Positions 1 through 6,080 of a stretch of 6,158 nt of DNA are shown here, in pieces. The DNA is from Brevundimonas sp. (GTDB lineage Bacteria > Pseudomonadota > Alphaproteobacteria > Caulobacterales > Caulobacteraceae). The notes beneath the pieces are model-generated. The model had not been told where the DNA came from and made no database searches. It saw nothing but the letters and a program-made list of their open reading frames with translations. The translations under genes and the position numbers were made by a program. Position 1 is the first letter of the stretch. Each line of letters begins with the position of its first letter. The stretch covers positions 1 through 6,158 of the forward strand of contig JANJTI010000101.1 in assembly GCA_024711185.1 (NCBI GenBank), given 5' to 3'.

Positions 1-957
1 TGGCGTGTCGGCGCCTCCTATTTCGGCGACCGGGTCGGCTTCGTCGCCGGCGGGGTGACCTTCTTCGCCGTGCTGTCGCTGTTTCCGACGCTGGCCGCCT
101 TCGTCACCATCTACGGCCTGTTCGCCGACCCGTACGACGCCTGGGGGCGGCTGAGCTTCCTCTACACCGTGCTGCCGGAAGGGGTGGCGAGGTTCATCGG
201 CGGCGAGATGCAGCGGCTGGCGGAGAACTCCACCACCGAGCTGACCTTCACCCTGGTGTGGACGCTGGCGCTGTCGCTGTGGACGGCCAACGGGGCGATC
301 AAGGTGCTCTTCTACGGCCTGAACGTCGCCTACCACGAAGTCGAGAAGCGCAATCTGGTGAAGTACAACCTCGTGTGCATGGCCTTTACCCTGTCGGGGC
401 TGTTCGCCGTGCTGATCACCGCCGGCCTCGTCGTCGGCGTGCCGGTGGTGCTGGGGGTGTTCGGACTGGCCGAGGAGTGGGCGGACCTTGCGCCGCTGCG
501 CTGGCCGGTGCTGCTGGCGGTCTACATAGCCGCCCTGACGATCATCTACCGCTTCGGGCCGTGCCGGGCGCGGGCGCGCTGGCGCTGGTTGACCCCCGGC
601 GCGATGTTCGCCGCCCTGCTCAGCCTCGGGCTCTCGCTGGGCTTCAGCTGGTACCTGCAGACCTTCGTGCGCACCGCCTCCTACGGCCCGCTGGCGGCGA
701 TGATGGGCTTCCTGCTGTGGACCTGGCTGAGCGTGCAGATCATCCTGATGGGCGCCGAGCTGAACGCCGAGATCGAGCACCAGACGGCGCTGGACACCAC
801 CACCGGAGCGCCGATGCCGATCGGCGAGCGGGGCGCGGTGATGGCCGACAGCGTCGGTCCCCGGCGCGGCAACCCGGCCGCGCTGGCCTTCACGCTGAAG
901 CATGCCGAAGCGCTGTCGGACCGGCTGCTGAGACGGAGAATCCGGCCGCCGCGATAG
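1..957 (+). CDS. YihY/BrkB-family (UPF0761) inner-membrane protein, 5' end outside window
   Basis: The reading frame is open from the first base, so the true start lies upstream; 318 residues are visible and probably a few tens are missing. The internal GTG at 55 is not the start, because the family's first conserved block (VAGGVTFFAVLSLFPTLAAF, about residues 15-34) spans it. Hydrophobic segments fall near residues 14-41, 81-111, 120-155, 165-182, 197-220 and 234-260. Family marks are 'YRFGPCRARARWRWLTPGA' (about 182-200) and the closing 'GAELNAEIEHQT' (about 254-265), followed by a cytoplasmic tail with 'TTTGAPMPIGERGAVMAD', common in alphaproteobacterial members. The family was once called ribonuclease BN by mistake and its function is poorly defined; a transport or envelope role is only inferred. 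The stop is TAG, 3 bases from the end of the convergent prfA. Family assignment is secure, function is not. Confidence 0.93.
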   Translation, partial: WRVGASYFGDRVGFVAGGVTFFAVLSLFPTLAAFVTIYGLFADPYDAWGRLSFLYTVLPEGVARFIGGEMQRLAENSTTELTFTLVWTLALSLWTANGAIKVLFYGLNVAYHEVEKRNLVKYNLVCMAFTLSGLFAVLITAGLVVGVPVVLGVFGLAEEWADLAPLRWPVLLAVYIAALTIIYRFGPCRARARWRWLTPGAMFAALLSLGLSLGFSWYLQTFVRTASYGPLAAMMGFLLWTWLSVQIILMGAELNAEIEHQTALDTTTGAPMPIGERGAVMADSVGPRRGNPAALAFTLKHAEALSDRLLRRRIRPPR

Positions 958-960
958 GGG

Positions 961-2028
961 TCAGGCGAACTCGGCCTCGAGGTCGGCCAGGCGGGCGGCC
1001 TGATCCTCGGCGATCAGGGCGTCGAGCATCGGATCCAGATCGCCCTCGAGGATCTGCGGCAGGCTGTGCAGGGTCAGGCCGATGCGGTGGTCGGTGACCC
1101 GCCCTTGCGGGAAGTTGTAGGTGCGGATGCGCTCGGAGCGGTCGCCGGACCCGACCTGGGACTTGCGGGCGTCGGAGCGAGCCTGGTCCTTGGCCTGGCG
1201 CTGCATGTCGTAGAGGCGGACGCGCAGGTTCTTCATCGCTTTGTCGCGGTTGACGTGCTGCGACTTCTCCGACGAGGTCACCACGATTCCGGTCGGCAGG
1301 TGGGTGATGCGCACGGCCGAGTCGGTCTTGTTGACATGCTGGCCGCCGGCGCCGGAGCTCCGGTAGGTGTCGATGCGGATGTCCTGGTCGCGGATCTCGA
1401 TCTCGACGTCCTCGACCTCGGGCAAAACCGCCACCGTCGCGGCGGAGGTGTGAATCCGGCCGCCGGCTTCGGTGACCGGCACGCGCTGGACGCGGTGGAC
1501 GCCGCTCTCGAACTTCAGCCGGCCGAAGACGCCCTCGCCGGTGATGGTGGCGACGATCTCCTTGTAGCCGCCCGCCTCGCCTTCCGAGACGCTGTCGATC
1601 TCGACCCGCCAGCCGCGCGCCTGGGCGTAGCGCGAGTACATGCGGAACAGGTCGCCGGCGAACAGGGCCGCCTCGTCGCCGCCGGTGCCGGCGCGCACCT
1701 CGAGCACGGCCGAGGCGTTCTCGTCTGCGTCGCGCGGGGCCAGCAGCAACGCCACCTGCCGCTCCAGCTCAGGGAGCCGATCCCTGAGGGTGCGGAGTTC
1801 CTCGGCGGCCATCTCCGCCATCTCCGGATCTTCCGCCATAGCCTCCAGATCGGCCATCTCGGCGCGGATCCGGGCGAGGCCCTGCACGGCGTCGGCGACC
1901 GGCTTCAGTTCGGCGTGCTCCCTGGACAGCCGCACGATCTCGACCCCGTCGGCGGCCGCGCCCATGCGCGCCTCCACCTCGTGGAAGCGGTCGAGCACCT
2001 GATCGAGCCGGGCCTGGGGCAGTCGCAA
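961..2028 (-). CDS. prfA: Peptide chain release factor 1 (RF1)
   Basis: RF1 recognises UAA and UAG in the ribosomal A site and triggers hydrolysis of the finished peptide from tRNA. The protein is 355 residues (E. coli RF1 has 360). The stop-codon recognition motif is PVT at 184-186 within '[18 protein letters not shown]'; this is the RF1 type (PxT), not the SPF of RF2. The catalytic GGQ is at 228-230 in '[17 protein letters not shown]', and Gln230 is the residue normally methylated by PrmC. A GTGGDEA block at 114-120 and the basic '[22 protein letters not shown]' region are also typical. The chosen start is TTG, supported by a GGAG six bases upstream and by the family-like N terminus [15 protein letters not shown]. 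The gene often sits just before prmC, but here its 3' end abuts a convergent membrane-protein gene. Identification is essentially certain; the start is probable. Confidence 0.97.
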   Translation of the reverse strand: MRLPQARLDQVLDRFHEVEARMGAAADGVEIVRLSREHAELKPVADAVQGLARIRAEMADLEAMAEDPEMAEMAAEELRTLRDRLPELERQVALLLAPRDADENASAVLEVRAGTGGDEAALFAGDLFRMYSRYAQARGWRVEIDSVSEGEAGGYKEIVATITGEGVFGRLKFESGVHRVQRVPVTEAGGRIHTSAATVAVLPEVEDVEIEIRDQDIRIDTYRSSGAGGQHVNKTDSAVRITHLPTGIVVTSSEKSQHVNRDKAMKNLRVRLYDMQRQAKDQARSDARKSQVGSGDRSERIRTYNFPQGRVTDHRIGLTLHSLPQILEGDLDPMLDALIAEDQAARLADLEAEFA

Positions 2029-2182
2029 GGGAGTCTCCGGAACGGGGCCGTTCTCCTATCCGCCCGGCCCGATCCTGTCCAACCGGAGAGGCGGCCGGCC
2101 TGACGGAAAAGTGAAAGCGTGGCCGTTACGGAAGCCCGGATTCGGCGTTAGCTGGACCAAGCGAACGGATCGCCGGGCCCCG
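2029..2182. promoter_or_regulatory. Divergent intergenic region between prfA and the TauE-like gene
   Basis: This 154-base gap must carry the 5' signals of two divergently read genes, prfA to the left and the permease to the right. I found no convincing -35/-10 pair on either strand. The closest for prfA is TTGGAC, 16 bases, GATAGG on the minus strand (about 2051-2078), which is a weak match. A palindromic GGCCGGCC lies at 2093-2100. If the permease started at the GTG at 2111 the region would shrink to 82 bases, but I prefer the ATG at 2183. Confidence 0.35.
2033..2038 (-). promoter_or_regulatory. Shine-Dalgarno site supporting the TTG start of prfA
   Basis: On the minus strand the bases GGAGAC lie here. 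The GGAG core (2035-2038) is separated by six bases from the TTG at 2028-2026. This is the main reason for accepting a rare TTG start; the next in-frame candidate is a GTG ten codons further in, which would remove part of the conserved first helix. Confidence 0.6.
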
Positions 2183-2959
2183 ATGGAAACCTTCCTGCTG
2201 TTCTTCCTGGTGGGCGTGCTGGCGCAGTCGGTCGACGGCGCCCTGGGCATGGCCTACGGCGTGATCTCCTCCTCGGTGCTGCTCGCATTCGGGGTGCCGC
2301 CGGCCATGGCCTCGGCCAGCGTACACGGGGCCGAGGTGTTCACCACGGCGGCGTCGGCGAGCAGCCACGTCGCCCACCGCAACGTCGACTGGCGGCTGTG
2401 CGTCCCGCTGGCCGTCGCCGGGATCATCGGCGGCTGCCTCGGAGCCTATGTGCTCACCGGATTCAAGGGCGACACGGTCAAGCCGTTCGTGATCGGCTAC
2501 CTGGCCCTGGTGGGCCTGTACATCCTGTGGCGCAGCCGGCACGACCTGCCCCTGCGCCGCCTGCGCGCGGCGTGGACCGCGCCGTTGGGGCTGGTCGGCG
2601 GCTTTCTCGACGCGGCCGGCGGCGGGGGCTGGGGTCCGACCGTCTCCTCCACCCTGCTGGGGGCGGGACAGGAGCCGCGCCGCGCCATCGGGACGGCCAA
2701 CACGGCCGAGTTCTTCGTCACCACGGCCATCAGCGCGGCCTTCGTCTGGGCGCTGGTCACCGGACACTGGCGCGAGGCGGGCGCCCTGCAGAACCACGCG
2801 GCGGCGATCGCCGGTCTGGTGGCGGGCGGGCTGATTGCGGCGCCCTTCGCCGGATGGATCGTCAAGCGCGTGCCGCGCCGAGCCCTGGCGCTGGCGGTGG
2901 GGGTTCTGCTGATCGGTCTCGCCGTGTTTCAGTCGCTGCAGCTCGCCGGGATCATCTGA
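2183..2959 (+). CDS. TauE/SafE-family (sulfite exporter/DUF81-type) membrane permease
   Basis: A hydrophobic protein of 258 residues from the ATG at 2183. The family moves anions such as sulfite, sulfoacetate or related sulfur compounds across the inner membrane; the substrate here cannot be read from sequence. About eight membrane segments can be placed, in two related halves. The first half carries 'VDGALGMAYGVISSS' from residue 17, the second 'LDAAGGGGWGPTVSST' from residue 142. Each is followed about 20 residues later by a small-residue stretch ending in E-x-F-x-T-T (E51 and E176). An in-frame GTG at 2111 would add 24 polar residues (many Arg and Lys) before the first helix. I reject it because the ATG puts the first helix at the N terminus as expected, although no strong ribosome site precedes either. 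The gene is divergent from prfA and convergent with the GST gene (3-base gap). No sulfur-metabolism gene lies nearby to suggest a substrate. Confidence 0.9.
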   Translation: METFLLFFLVGVLAQSVDGALGMAYGVISSSVLLAFGVPPAMASASVHGAEVFTTAASASSHVAHRNVDWRLCVPLAVAGIIGGCLGAYVLTGFKGDTVKPFVIGYLALVGLYILWRSRHDLPLRRLRAAWTAPLGLVGGFLDAAGGGGWGPTVSSTLLGAGQEPRRAIGTANTAEFFVTTAISAAFVWALVTGHWREAGALQNHAAAIAGLVAGGLIAAPFAGWIVKRVPRRALALAVGVLLIGLAVFQSLQLAGII

Positions 2960-2962
2960 GAC

Positions 2963-3562
2963 TCAGGCGTCCGGTCGGGTCTCCGCAAAGCTCGGCCGCG
3001 TCTCCAGCGCCGCCTGCAGCGCCGTCAGGCGCGGCCGCCCCGTCCGCCAGTCGTATTCAGGATGGCGGAAGTCGGTCCAGGTGAGGATGCAACCCGTGGC
3101 GATCACGCCAAGATCGAGCCGGCCAGCCGAAAGATCGGCCGCCTCCAGCGCATCGAAGGAGCGGCCCAGCCGGTCGCGCCAGCGCTCGATCCACGCGGGC
3201 GACCGTTCGGATTCGGGACGGCGCTTCTCCAGCACCCATTTGACGCCCATTTCCATCGCGCCGTCGGCGAGGGTCTCGATGCGCCGCACCGCCAGTCGCT
3301 CCGGCCCCGAGGCGGGCAGCAGACGCGGTCCGCTCCCCTGCTCGTCGAGGTATTCGCAGATAAGGGGGCTGTCGGTGATCGGCAGGCCGTCGTGCGCGAT
3401 CAGGGCGGGCACCTGGTCGAGCGGATTGCAGGCGGCGAGGTCGGGCGCCGAGCCGTAGAGGTCGACCACGACCTCTTCCACACGATCGGCGAGCCCCTTC
3501 TCGCGGCCGACGATCCGGCATTTGCGGGCGTAGGGGGACGGGATGGTGATGTAGAGCTTCAT
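2963..3562 (-). CDS. Glutathione S-transferase family protein, YibF-like
   Basis: A cytosolic-type GST of 199 residues, the usual length. The N-terminal thioredoxin-like domain spans about residues 1-75. It has 'IPSPYARKCRIVGREKG' at 7-23 (the first-helix region where the catalytic Ser, Cys or Tyr normally lies; Ser9 and Tyr11 are candidates), the cis-proline motif 'NPLDQVPAL' with Pro52, and the glutathione gamma-glutamyl contact 'DSPLICEYL' (Asp64-Ser65). The helical domain ends with 'WTDFRHPEYDWRTGRPRL', typical of the YibF-like subgroup. One oddity: at the start of helix 6, where relatives usually read T-L-G-D-I-A, this protein has D-L-G-V-I-A (150-155), so the conserved capping Asp is Val153. 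The ATG start has GGAG five bases upstream (3568-3571). It begins 16 bases after ispG ends and is probably read from the same transcript. The substrate is unknown. Confidence 0.9.
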   Translation of the reverse strand: MKLYITIPSPYARKCRIVGREKGLADRVEEVVVDLYGSAPDLAACNPLDQVPALIAHDGLPITDSPLICEYLDEQGSGPRLLPASGPERLAVRRIETLADGAMEMGVKWVLEKRRPESERSPAWIERWRDRLGRSFDALEAADLSAGRLDLGVIATGCILTWTDFRHPEYDWRTGRPRLTALQAALETRPSFAETRPDA

Positions 3563-3567
3563 GCCTT

Positions 3568-3571
3568 CTCC
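3568..3571 (-). promoter_or_regulatory. Ribosome binding site of the GST gene in the ispG-GST gap
   Basis: GGAG on the minus strand, five bases before the ATG at 3562-3560 and within the 16-base gap after the ispG stop codon. It gives the GST gene its own translation start and fits a downstream position in an operon. Confidence 0.55.
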
Positions 3572-3578
3572 GGCGCTC

Positions 3579-4724
3579 CTATTCCGCAGCCACTGGCGTC
3601 GACGCGGCCGCCCGCGCGGCCTCCAGCTCCGCCGCCTTCTCCTCCACCCGGGCGACGATCTCGTCGATCATGCCCGTGTTGGCCTGTTTGCCGGCGATCT
3701 TTCCGTTCAGGTACATCATGCCCGAGCCCGCGCCGCCGCCGGTGAAGCCGACGTCGGTGTAGAGCGCCTCCCCGGGACCGTTGACCACGCAGCCGATGAT
3801 CGACAGCGACATGGGCGTGGTCACATGGGCGAGCTTCTCCTCGAGAATGCCCACCGTCTCGATGACGTTGAACCCCTGCCGGGCGCAGGACGGGCAGGCG
3901 ATGATGTTGACGCCGCGATGCCGCAGCCCCAGCGACTTGAGGATGTCGAAGCCGACCTTGATCTCCTCGACCGGGTCGGCGGCGAGGCTGTCGCGGATGG
4001 TGTCGCCGATGCCGCTCCAGAGCAGCATGCCCAGCCCGATCGAGGACTTGATCGTGCCGGTGCGCAGCGGTCCCGCCTCCGTCACCCCGAGGTGCAGCGG
4101 ACAGTCGATCACCTCCGCGAGCTGCTGGTAGGCGGCGACGGTGAGGAAGGGATCGGACGCCTTCACCGAGATCTTGAACTCGTGGAAGTCGTGGTCCTGC
4201 AGGATGCGGGCGTGATTGAGCGCGCTCTCGACCATGGCGTCCGGGCAGGGCTCGCCGTACTTCTCGAGCAGCTCACGTTCGAGGGAGCCGGCGTTGACGC
4301 CGATGCGCATCGAGCAGCCGTGATCCCTGGCCGCCCGGACCACCTCGCCCACCCGGTCGGAGCTCCCGATGTTGCCGGGATTGATGCGCAGGCAGGCGGC
4401 GCCCGCCTCGGCGGCCTCGATGCCCCGGCGGTAGTGGAAGTGGATGTCGGCCACCAGCGGGACCTTCGCCTCGCGGGCGATGGTGCGGAAGGCGGCGGTC
4501 GAGTCCTCGTCCGGGCAGGACACGCGCACGATGTCGGCCCCCGCCTCCTCCAGCCGCCGGATCTGGTCGATCGTCGCCGCGGCGTCCGCCGTCGGCGTAT
4601 TGGTCATCGACTGAACAGAGATCGGCGCATCACCGCCCACGGACACGGAACCGACGCGGATCTGGCACGACTTCCGGCGCTCGATGTGGCGCCAGGGACG
4701 GACGTGGGTGTGATCGAGGCTCAT
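3579..4724 (-). CDS. ispG: 4-hydroxy-3-methylbut-2-en-1-yl diphosphate synthase (IspG/GcpE)
   Basis: IspG is the [4Fe-4S] enzyme that converts methylerythritol cyclodiphosphate to HMBPP, the penultimate step of the MEP isoprenoid pathway. From the ATG at 4724 the protein has 381 residues. It carries an N-terminal TIM-barrel part ('VQSMTNTPT', '[14 protein letters not shown]', '[10 protein letters not shown]', '[10 protein letters not shown]', '[10 protein letters not shown]') and a C-terminal cluster-binding part. The cluster ligands are Cys277 and Cys280 in '[12 protein letters not shown]' and Cys312 in '[13 protein letters not shown]', with Glu319 as the acidic ligand known from the family. 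The start is uncertain: in-frame ATG at 4757 and GTG at 4763 would add 11 or 13 residues. None has a clear ribosome site; I chose 4724 because alphaproteobacterial homologues begin a few residues before '[13 protein letters not shown]'. It follows the rodZ-like gene by 58 bases (fewer with a longer start), an adjacency shared with E. coli, and the GST gene follows. Confidence 0.97.
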   Translation of the reverse strand: MSLDHTHVRPWRHIERRKSCQIRVGSVSVGGDAPISVQSMTNTPTADAAATIDQIRRLEEAGADIVRVSCPDEDSTAAFRTIAREAKVPLVADIHFHYRRGIEAAEAGAACLRINPGNIGSSDRVGEVVRAARDHGCSMRIGVNAGSLERELLEKYGEPCPDAMVESALNHARILQDHDFHEFKISVKASDPFLTVAAYQQLAEVIDCPLHLGVTEAGPLRTGTIKSSIGLGMLLWSGIGDTIRDSLAADPVEEIKVGFDILKSLGLRHRGVNIIACPSCARQGFNVIETVGILEEKLAHVTTPMSLSIIGCVVNGPGEALYTDVGFTGGGAGSGMMYLNGKIAGKQANTGMIDEIVARVEEKAAELEAARAAASTPVAAE

Positions 4725-4782
4725 GCGGGGGCGAACATAGGCACGGGATTGCGGCATGGCCACGACGCAGTCGGTCGCGGCG

Positions 4783-5892
4783 TCAGCCGCCGGCGGCGTC
4801 GCTCACCATGGCCTGCATGGACGCCGCCTGGATCCGGGTCTGGTCCTGCATCCCGGCCGGGGCGCGGGCGGCGGCGGCGCGGGCCGAGTCGGCGCGGGCG
4901 GCCACCTCCGCCGCCGCCTGCCGGGCGACGGTCTGGGCGCGGGCGTTGAGCTGGGCGAGCGGGGTGAGGGTGGCCTCCAGGGCCCCGCCGTGCTCGCCGT
5001 TCAGATAGACGTCGAACGCGGCGGGATCGGAGACGTCGAGCGTCGCGGCAACGCCCAGCGGGGCCCGCCAGGCGTCGCCTGCGGCCAGCTGGCGCGCGAA
5101 AAGCACCCGCCCGTCGGCCATGCGCACCACCAGACCGGCGGCCTTTCGCGCCTGGATCACCACCTGGGAGGCGCTGGCGGAGGCGCCGTAGATCGCGCCG
5201 CGCGGGTTGAAGGCCTTCTGCACCGGAGGGGCGGCCACGGCCGCGGCCGCTTCCGCCGATTCCGGATCGAGGCCGGTCAGCTGCGCCTCCAGCCCGGGGG
5301 TCACGTAGAGCGCGGGCACCGTCTGGTCGGGCGGCGCAGGGCGCGGAGCGGCCAGACGGAACACCTCGCCCTGGCCGGGCACCTCACCCAGCCGCCAGCT
5401 CTCGGGCACCTCGGCGATGTCGGACGGCTGCGGCGCGCGCATCAGACTGACGCGCTGGAACACGTTCCAGCCGACCACCGCGGCGACAAGGACGACGCCG
5501 ATGGCGACGAGACGCGGCGAGTAGCGACGCACCTCCTCGAACGCCACCCCGACCGGCGGCTGCAGGGGCACGGAGGGGTCCGGCGTCTCGCGCTTGAACC
5601 GTTCCACCGCCAGCTGCTCATCCAGGCCGAGGGCGGCGGCGTAGGCGCGGACGTAGCCGATCGAGAAGACGCGGTTCGGCAGCACGGAGAAATCGTTCTG
5701 CTCCAGCGCAGCGAGGTAGCGCACCGGCACCCGGGTGACGCCGGACAGCTCCACCAGCGACCGGCCGGACCGCTCGCGCGCCTCCCGCAGGCCGTCGCCG
5801 AGAGTCAGGGCTTCGGTGATGGAGGGAGTCAGGTCCCGCCAGTCCGCCTGCGCTCCGTACTCTTCCGGGCCCTTGCCCGCATCCAGCGCCAT
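4783..5892 (-). CDS. rodZ: RodZ-like protein: HTH domain, one membrane segment, C-terminal DUF4115-type domain
   Basis: RodZ anchors the MreB actin-like filament to the inner membrane and helps maintain rod shape. This 369-residue protein has the layout of the family. A RodZ-type helix-turn-helix lies at about 30-100 ('[20 protein letters not shown]', then '[16 protein letters not shown]' and '[17 protein letters not shown]'). A basic stretch precedes one membrane segment at about 128-145, and a long Pro/Ala-rich periplasmic linker leads to a compact beta-type domain at about 243-305 ('[26 protein letters not shown]'). A further 60-odd residues of Ala-rich, probably helical tail extend beyond that domain. 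The ATG at 5892 was chosen because a GGGTGGGG stretch lies just upstream and the HTH then falls about 30 residues in; the frame stays open back to an ATG at 6024. It lies directly upstream of ispG, as rodZ does in E. coli. Family and layout are solid; MreB binding is inferred. Confidence 0.87.
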   Translation of the reverse strand: MALDAGKGPEEYGAQADWRDLTPSITEALTLGDGLREARERSGRSLVELSGVTRVPVRYLAALEQNDFSVLPNRVFSIGYVRAYAAALGLDEQLAVERFKRETPDPSVPLQPPVGVAFEEVRRYSPRLVAIGVVLVAAVVGWNVFQRVSLMRAPQPSDIAEVPESWRLGEVPGQGEVFRLAAPRPAPPDQTVPALYVTPGLEAQLTGLDPESAEAAAAVAAPPVQKAFNPRGAIYGASASASQVVIQARKAAGLVVRMADGRVLFARQLAAGDAWRAPLGVAATLDVSDPAAFDVYLNGEHGGALEATLTPLAQLNARAQTVARQAAAEVAARADSARAAAARAPAGMQDQTRIQAASMQAMVSDAAGG

Positions 5893-5911
5893 GACGCCCC
5901 ACCCAACGCTC

Positions 5912-5931
5912 GGCGGCGCGGAAACGCCGCC
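5912..5931. repeat. 7-bp GC-only hairpin just before the rodZ start
   Basis: On the minus strand GGCGGCG, loop TTTCCG, then CGCCGCC form a seven-pair GC stem ending 19 bases before the ATG at 5892. It lies beside the likely ribosome site GGGTGGGG and could affect translation initiation. Short GC stems are common in DNA of this composition, so a function is not assured. Confidence 0.35.
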
Positions 5932-5977
5932 CGCCGTACTCGAACCCGGGCCCTGTACCATATCGGGATGACAGTCC

Positions 5978-5997
5978 GGGCCTGCCCCCGCAGGCCC
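5978..5997. repeat. Perfect 8-bp inverted repeat (hairpin) in the rodZ leader
   Basis: On the minus strand GGGCCTGC, a GGGG loop and GCAGGCCC form a perfect stem of eight pairs. No T-run follows on either strand, so it does not look like a standard intrinsic terminator. It may be a structured element in the mRNA leader, or may help end transcription of the upstream gene, whose stop lies about 84 bases away. Confidence 0.5.
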
Positions 5998-6010
5998 TCC
6001 GGGCTCGCCT

Positions 6011-6019
6011 TGTGGATAA
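6011..6019 (-). promoter_or_regulatory. Perfect consensus DnaA box
   Basis: The minus strand reads TTATCCACA, an exact match to the high-affinity DnaA box TTATNCACA. It lies directly downstream of the candidate -10 and covers the predicted transcription start, where bound DnaA could affect initiation. It is a single box without visible neighbours, so a replication origin is unlikely. Confidence 0.5.
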
Positions 6020-6022
6020 CTC

Positions 6023-6052
6023 ATTAGCGTCGACCGATCAACGATTTGTTAA
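6023..6052 (-). promoter_or_regulatory. Candidate promoter for the rodZ-like/ispG/GST operon
   Basis: On the minus strand TTAACA (6052-6047) resembles the -35 box TTGACA (5 of 6). After an 18-base spacer, GCTAAT (6028-6023) resembles a -10 box; it also starts like the GCTA of Caulobacter housekeeping promoters. The predicted start of transcription is near 6016. The match is moderate and untested. Confidence 0.4.
6038..6052 (-). promoter_or_regulatory. Near-consensus CtrA box (TTAA-N7-TTGA)
   Basis: On the minus strand TTAA (6052-6049), seven bases (CAAATCG), then TTGA (6041-6038). The known binding site of the alphaproteobacterial cell-cycle regulator CtrA is TTAA-N7-TTAA, so seven of eight fixed bases match with exact spacing. 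The box covers the candidate -35, the usual place for CtrA control. This TTAA is the only one I noticed in the window. Confidence 0.45.
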
Positions 6053-6080
6053 GCACCTTGGCCGTTCGGGCGGGCGCCGA

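Larger units (their letters stand above)
5893..6080 (-). promoter_or_regulatory. Leader and upstream region of the rodZ-like/ispG operon
   Basis: A 188-base gap between the upstream minus-strand gene and the RodZ start. Reading leftwards on the minus strand it holds an AT-rich patch (about 6011-6056) with promoter-like elements, a CtrA-like box and a DnaA box, and then two GC-rich hairpins. Such AT-rich sequence is rare elsewhere in this window. If transcription starts near 6016, the leader is about 120 bases long. Confidence 0.55.

Noticed and set aside
2031..2035. GANTC (CcrM-type methylation) sites, e.g. next to the prfA ribosome site and at 2960-2964
   Set aside because: Such sites are expected more than a dozen times by chance in a window of this size, so single occurrences carry no weight without conservation or methylation data.
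1066..2103. Long plus-strand open frame opposite prfA
   Set aside because: It has low-complexity composition and no family resemblance, and prfA on the other strand is unmistakable.
2111..2182. GTG at 2111 as the start of the TauE-like permease
   Set aside because: It would add 24 mostly polar and basic residues before the first membrane helix, with no ribosome site at good spacing; the ATG at 2183 gives a normal family length.
5978..5997. Hairpin as an intrinsic terminator of the upstream gene
   Set aside because: No T-run follows the stem on either strand, so I list it only as an inverted repeat.
5893..6024. ATG at 6024 as the RodZ start
   Set aside because: The added 44 residues are Gly/Pro-rich and unlike RodZ N termini. 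They would place the promoter-like region, DnaA box and hairpins inside the coding sequence; the ATG at 5892 fits better. Not fully excluded.
3561..6027. Long plus-strand open frames (3561-4949 and 4756-6027) opposite ispG and the rodZ-like gene
   Set aside because: They are reflections of GC-rich codon bias on the real minus-strand genes. Their translations are Arg/Gly/Ala/His-rich with no recognisable domain, while the minus strand encodes clear families.
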